Position numbers and translations under genes: made by a program. A stretch of DNA of 9,228 nt from Candidatus Nitromaritima sp. SCGC AAA288-L16. Its GTDB lineage: Bacteria > Nitrospinota > Nitrospinia > Nitrospinales > VA-1. The stretch covers positions 1-9,228 of the forward strand of contig AQTY01000043.1 in the NCBI GenBank assembly GCA_000372225.1, in the 5' to 3' direction. Of the stretch, positions 7,565 through 9,228 are shown piece by piece; positions within the stretch are counted from its first letter, which is position 1, and each line of letters starts with the position of its first letter. The notes beneath the pieces were generated by a model, which saw only the letters and a program-made list of their open reading frames with translations, ran no database searches and was not told the DNA's origin.

Positions 7565-8092
7565 TCAACCTGTTTCTTTTTTTTCTCGAATCGCGTCAAG
7601 AGTCCCTACAAGCTTACGCAGTAAAGAAGAAAATACCCCTGCAAAGTTGGTTGTCGGACCTTGAAAAACCGACAGCATTTGCGAAATCAACTCTTCTCGC
7701 GAAGGCAATTTCGCAAGAGCTTGAACCTCCTCCGAAGAGACCTTTTTACCCTCAACCACCCCACAAATAATTTCTGGAGATTTAGTCGCACCGGCCTTAG
7801 CAAAATCTGATAGCGCTTTAGCAGGAGCAACCACATCATCAAAACCAACCAAGATAGAAACCGGACCCTTAAAATCTCCATCCAAAACCTCAAGGGATGT
7901 GTCCTTCACAGCCCTACGGGCCAAGGTATTTTTCACAACACGAAAATCAACCGATCGACTTCTCATATGAACACGTAACGCCGTAATCCCCTCGGTGTCT
8001 ATACCCTGATAATTCGCAACTATAGCTGATTTAGCTCGGGAAAAAATGCCGCGCAACTCTTCAACCATTTCAACCTTAACTGAATTTACCAC
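7565..8092 (-). CDS. rplJ: 50S ribosomal protein L10
   Basis: This 175-residue protein forms the base of the ribosomal stalk. It binds 23S rRNA near the GTPase-associated centre and holds the L7/L12 dimers. The N-terminal part has the usual VEELRGIFSRAKSAIVANYQ and VVKNTLARRAV segments, then the GPVSILVGFDDVVAPAKAL core. The end (about 140-175, VFQGPTTNFAGVFSSLLRKL) is the helix that binds L7/L12. It starts at GTG, supported by GAGG at 8100-8103 seven nt upstream and by an N-terminus of normal length. It stands between rplA and rplL. In E. coli the L10-L12 complex represses this operon by binding the rplJ leader; the hairpin at 8117-8143 lies in the matching place, but whether it is that element is unknown. 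Confidence 0.96.
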   Translation of the reverse strand: MVNSVKVEMVEELRGIFSRAKSAIVANYQGIDTEGITALRVHMRSRSVDFRVVKNTLARRAVKDTSLEVLDGDFKGPVSILVGFDDVVAPAKALSDFAKAGATKSPEIICGVVEGKKVSSEEVQALAKLPSREELISQMLSVFQGPTTNFAGVFSSLLRKLVGTLDAIREKKETG

Positions 8093-8116
8093 AAAACAAC
8101 CTCGCTATTTATTATG

Positions 8117-8143
8117 AGTAGCTTAACAAAATTCAAAGCTACT
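8117..8143 (-). promoter_or_regulatory. Hairpin in the rplJ leader
   Basis: In the 86-nt rplA-rplJ spacer (8093-8178) the minus strand forms AGTAGCTT / AAGCTACT, a perfect 8-bp stem with an 11-nt loop. It ends 13 nt before the GAGG ribosome binding site of rplJ. A run of eight T lies just upstream of the stem, not downstream, so this is not an intrinsic terminator. Its position suits translational control of rplJ by L10, known from other bacteria. I cannot see the kink-turn of the known L10 leader, so function is a guess. Confidence 0.4.
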
Positions 8144-8178
8144 AAAAAAAACTGCCTAAGCACGCACGCCCCCTTACA

Positions 8179-8868
8179 TCAACTAGACACAAACGCAACC
8201 CTGATCCCAGCCCCCATGGTTGAGGAGAGAAAAACAGCCCTTACGTACTTACCCTTACTCGACGAGGGCTTCAAACGAATCACTTCCCCCATAAGCGCAT
8301 TAAAATTCTCCGCTAAATCCTCCACCGAAAAACTAGCCTTCCCAACTGGAACGTGAACCGTTCCCGCCTTGTCGACTCTAAAATCTACCTTCCCCGCCTG
8401 AATTTCTTCAATCGCCTCTTTAACACCAAAGGTGACTGTTCCTGTTTTTGGATTTGGCATCATTCCACGAGGACCCAAAACCTTACCAAGCCTCCCAACC
8501 ACACCCATCATATCCGGCGTAGCCACAACACGATCGAATTCCAACCAACCACCCTGAATTTTTTTCATCAGATCTTCGCCACCCACAAATTCCGCACCAG
8601 CCTCTCTAGCCTCCGCCTCTTTTTCCCCCTTAGCGAACACTAATATACGAAACTTTTTTCCCGTTCCCCTCGGAAGCAAAACACTTCCCCTAATGTTCTG
8701 ATCCGCTTTACGCGAATCCACACCCAAACGCACAGCAACGTCTACCGACTCGTCAAACTTCGCCCGAGCTGTCTCCCTTGCCAAGGTCACAGCTTCCATC
8801 AACTCATATTCCTTTAGAGCCTCTACTTTTTCAAGAGCTTCTCTCATTCTTTTACCTAGCTTTGCCAT
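8179..8868 (-). CDS. rplA: 50S ribosomal protein L1
   Basis: This 229-residue protein binds the L1 stalk of 23S rRNA and helps release deacylated tRNA from the E site. In many bacteria it also represses its own operon. It begins MAKLGKRMREALEKVE. Typical segments follow: ESVDVAVRLGVDSRKADQNI (40-59), RGSVLLPRGTGK (60-71), the second-domain signature LGPRGMMPNPKTGT (131-144) and the closing first-domain stretch GKVDFRVDKAGTVHVPVGK (159-177). Length is normal. An in-frame ATG at 8892 would add MNRSGERW and overlap the end of rplK; the ATG at 8868 is preferred because AGGAG lies 8 nt upstream and the N-terminus then matches the family. The gene begins 20 nt after rplK, so the two are almost certainly co-transcribed. 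Confidence 0.97.
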   Translation of the reverse strand: MAKLGKRMREALEKVEALKEYELMEAVTLARETARAKFDESVDVAVRLGVDSRKADQNIRGSVLLPRGTGKKFRILVFAKGEKEAEAREAGAEFVGGEDLMKKIQGGWLEFDRVVATPDMMGVVGRLGKVLGPRGMMPNPKTGTVTFGVKEAIEEIQAGKVDFRVDKAGTVHVPVGKASFSVEDLAENFNALMGEVIRLKPSSSKGKYVRAVFLSSTMGAGIRVAFVSS

Positions 8869-8876
8869 CCATCTTT

Positions 8877-8881
8877 CTCCT
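8877..8881 (-). promoter_or_regulatory. Ribosome binding site of rplA
   Basis: AGGAG on the minus strand lies 8 nt before the ATG at 8868, in the short rplK-rplA spacer. It decides against the upstream in-frame ATG at 8892. Confidence 0.8.
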
Positions 8882-8888
8882 GATCTAT

Positions 8889-9227
8889 TCAACCTTCGAC
8901 TTGAATTCCCATGCTTTTCGCAGAACCCTCAATAATTCGCGCTGCCTGCTCGACAGTATTCGCATTCAGGTCTTCCATTTTAGTTCGGGCTATTTCTCGT
9001 ACCTGTTCACCAGTAACAGTACCTACAAATTCGCGGCTGGGATTAGAGGAACCTTTCGCGATACTCGCGGCTTGCTTAAGGAGAATCGACGCGGGTGGCG
9101 ACTTTGTAATAAAAGAAAAAGTTCTGTCCTTATAAACAGAAATAATCACAGGAATAATCATTCCTTCTTTGCCCTGAGTTTCCGCATTAAAAGCTTTACA
9201 AAAATCCATTATATTAACCCCATGCTG
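8889..9227 (-). CDS. rplK: 50S ribosomal protein L11, N-terminus cut by right edge
   Basis: This is the last 112 residues of L11, a component of the GTPase-associated centre on 23S rRNA helices 43-44 and the target region of thiostrepton. The frame is open to the right edge: codons from 9227 read QHGVNIMDFCKAFNAETQGK, matching the usual GQxGVNIMxFCKAFN of L11. The ATG at 9209 is therefore an internal Met of this motif, not a start. About 30 N-terminal residues, including the proline-rich part contacted by thiostrepton, lie outside the window. Visible parts are the end of the N-terminal domain (IIPVIISVYKDRTFSFITKS), the linker PPASILLKQAA, and the RNA-binding C-terminal domain with AARIIEGSAKSMGIQVEG. 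It is the first gene of the group seen here; nusG would be expected further right. Confidence 0.96.
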   Translation of the reverse strand, partial: QHGVNIMDFCKAFNAETQGKEGMIIPVIISVYKDRTFSFITKSPPASILLKQAASIAKGSSNPSREFVGTVTGEQVREIARTKMEDLNANTVEQAARIIEGSAKSMGIQVEG

Positions 9228-9228
9228 C

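Noticed and set aside
8144..8178. An intrinsic terminator between rplA and rplJ, from the run of eight T
   Set aside because: The sequence just before the T run forms at best a 3-bp stem (TGC-TTAG-GCA), too weak, and the operon continues.
8114..8643. Two plus-strand open frames opposite rplA and its downstream spacer
   Set aside because: Both are shadows of rplA in the opposite direction, without start signals or recognisable content.
9207..9209. ATG as the start of rplK
   Set aside because: The frame continues upstream to the window edge with the conserved QHGVNI of L11, so this Met is internal.
1..9228. A new defence, mobile or biosynthetic system
   Set aside because: Every real gene is a core ribosomal protein or RNA polymerase subunit. 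No transposase, integrase, terminal repeats, CRISPR-like arrays or accessory genes are present.

Overview
The window comes from a bacterial rpl-rpo operon (L11, L1, L10, L7/L12, RNA polymerase beta and beta'), but not in its normal order. On the minus strand, from right to left, lie rplK (cut by the right edge), rplA, rplJ, rplL and the first about 474 codons of rpoB. On the plus strand, from left to right, lie the last about 750 codons of rpoB (cut by the left edge) and the first about 1081 codons of rpoC. The two halves meet tail to tail at about 5572-5581, inside both rpoB and rpoC. Neither polymerase gene is complete here. About 180 rpoB codons, including the rifampicin-resistance region, are absent from the window, as are the last about 300 rpoC codons.

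The junction carries up to 9 bp that fit both parents, and the two breakpoints would lie only about 6 kb apart, in inverted orientation, in a normal operon. This is the pattern expected of an inverted chimera from whole-genome amplification or a mis-assembly. A real rearrangement would destroy two essential genes unless intact copies exist elsewhere. Codon use and family resemblance are alike on both sides, so both halves probably come from the same genome.

The organism looks like a moderately AT-rich Gram-negative bacterium. RpoC carries the start of the trigger-loop insertion (SI3 / beta'i6) typical of Proteobacteria and related Gram-negative phyla. RpoB lacks the about 100-residue insertion (SI2) usual in Proteobacteria. 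L7/L12, L1 and the RpoB lobe resemble deltaproteobacterium-like sequences. I cannot name a phylum with confidence.

The most interesting real biology is in the N-terminal lobe of RpoB. It has an inserted CxC-x12-CxxC zinc ribbon with the same spacing as the RpoC zinc-binding domain, followed about 40 residues later by an extra copy of a repeated beta/beta' module. Spacers between the ribosomal protein genes hold clear Shine-Dalgarno sites and two small hairpins, upstream of rplJ and rpoB, of possible regulatory use. There are no RNA genes, insertion sequences, CRISPR arrays or other mobile elements that I can support.
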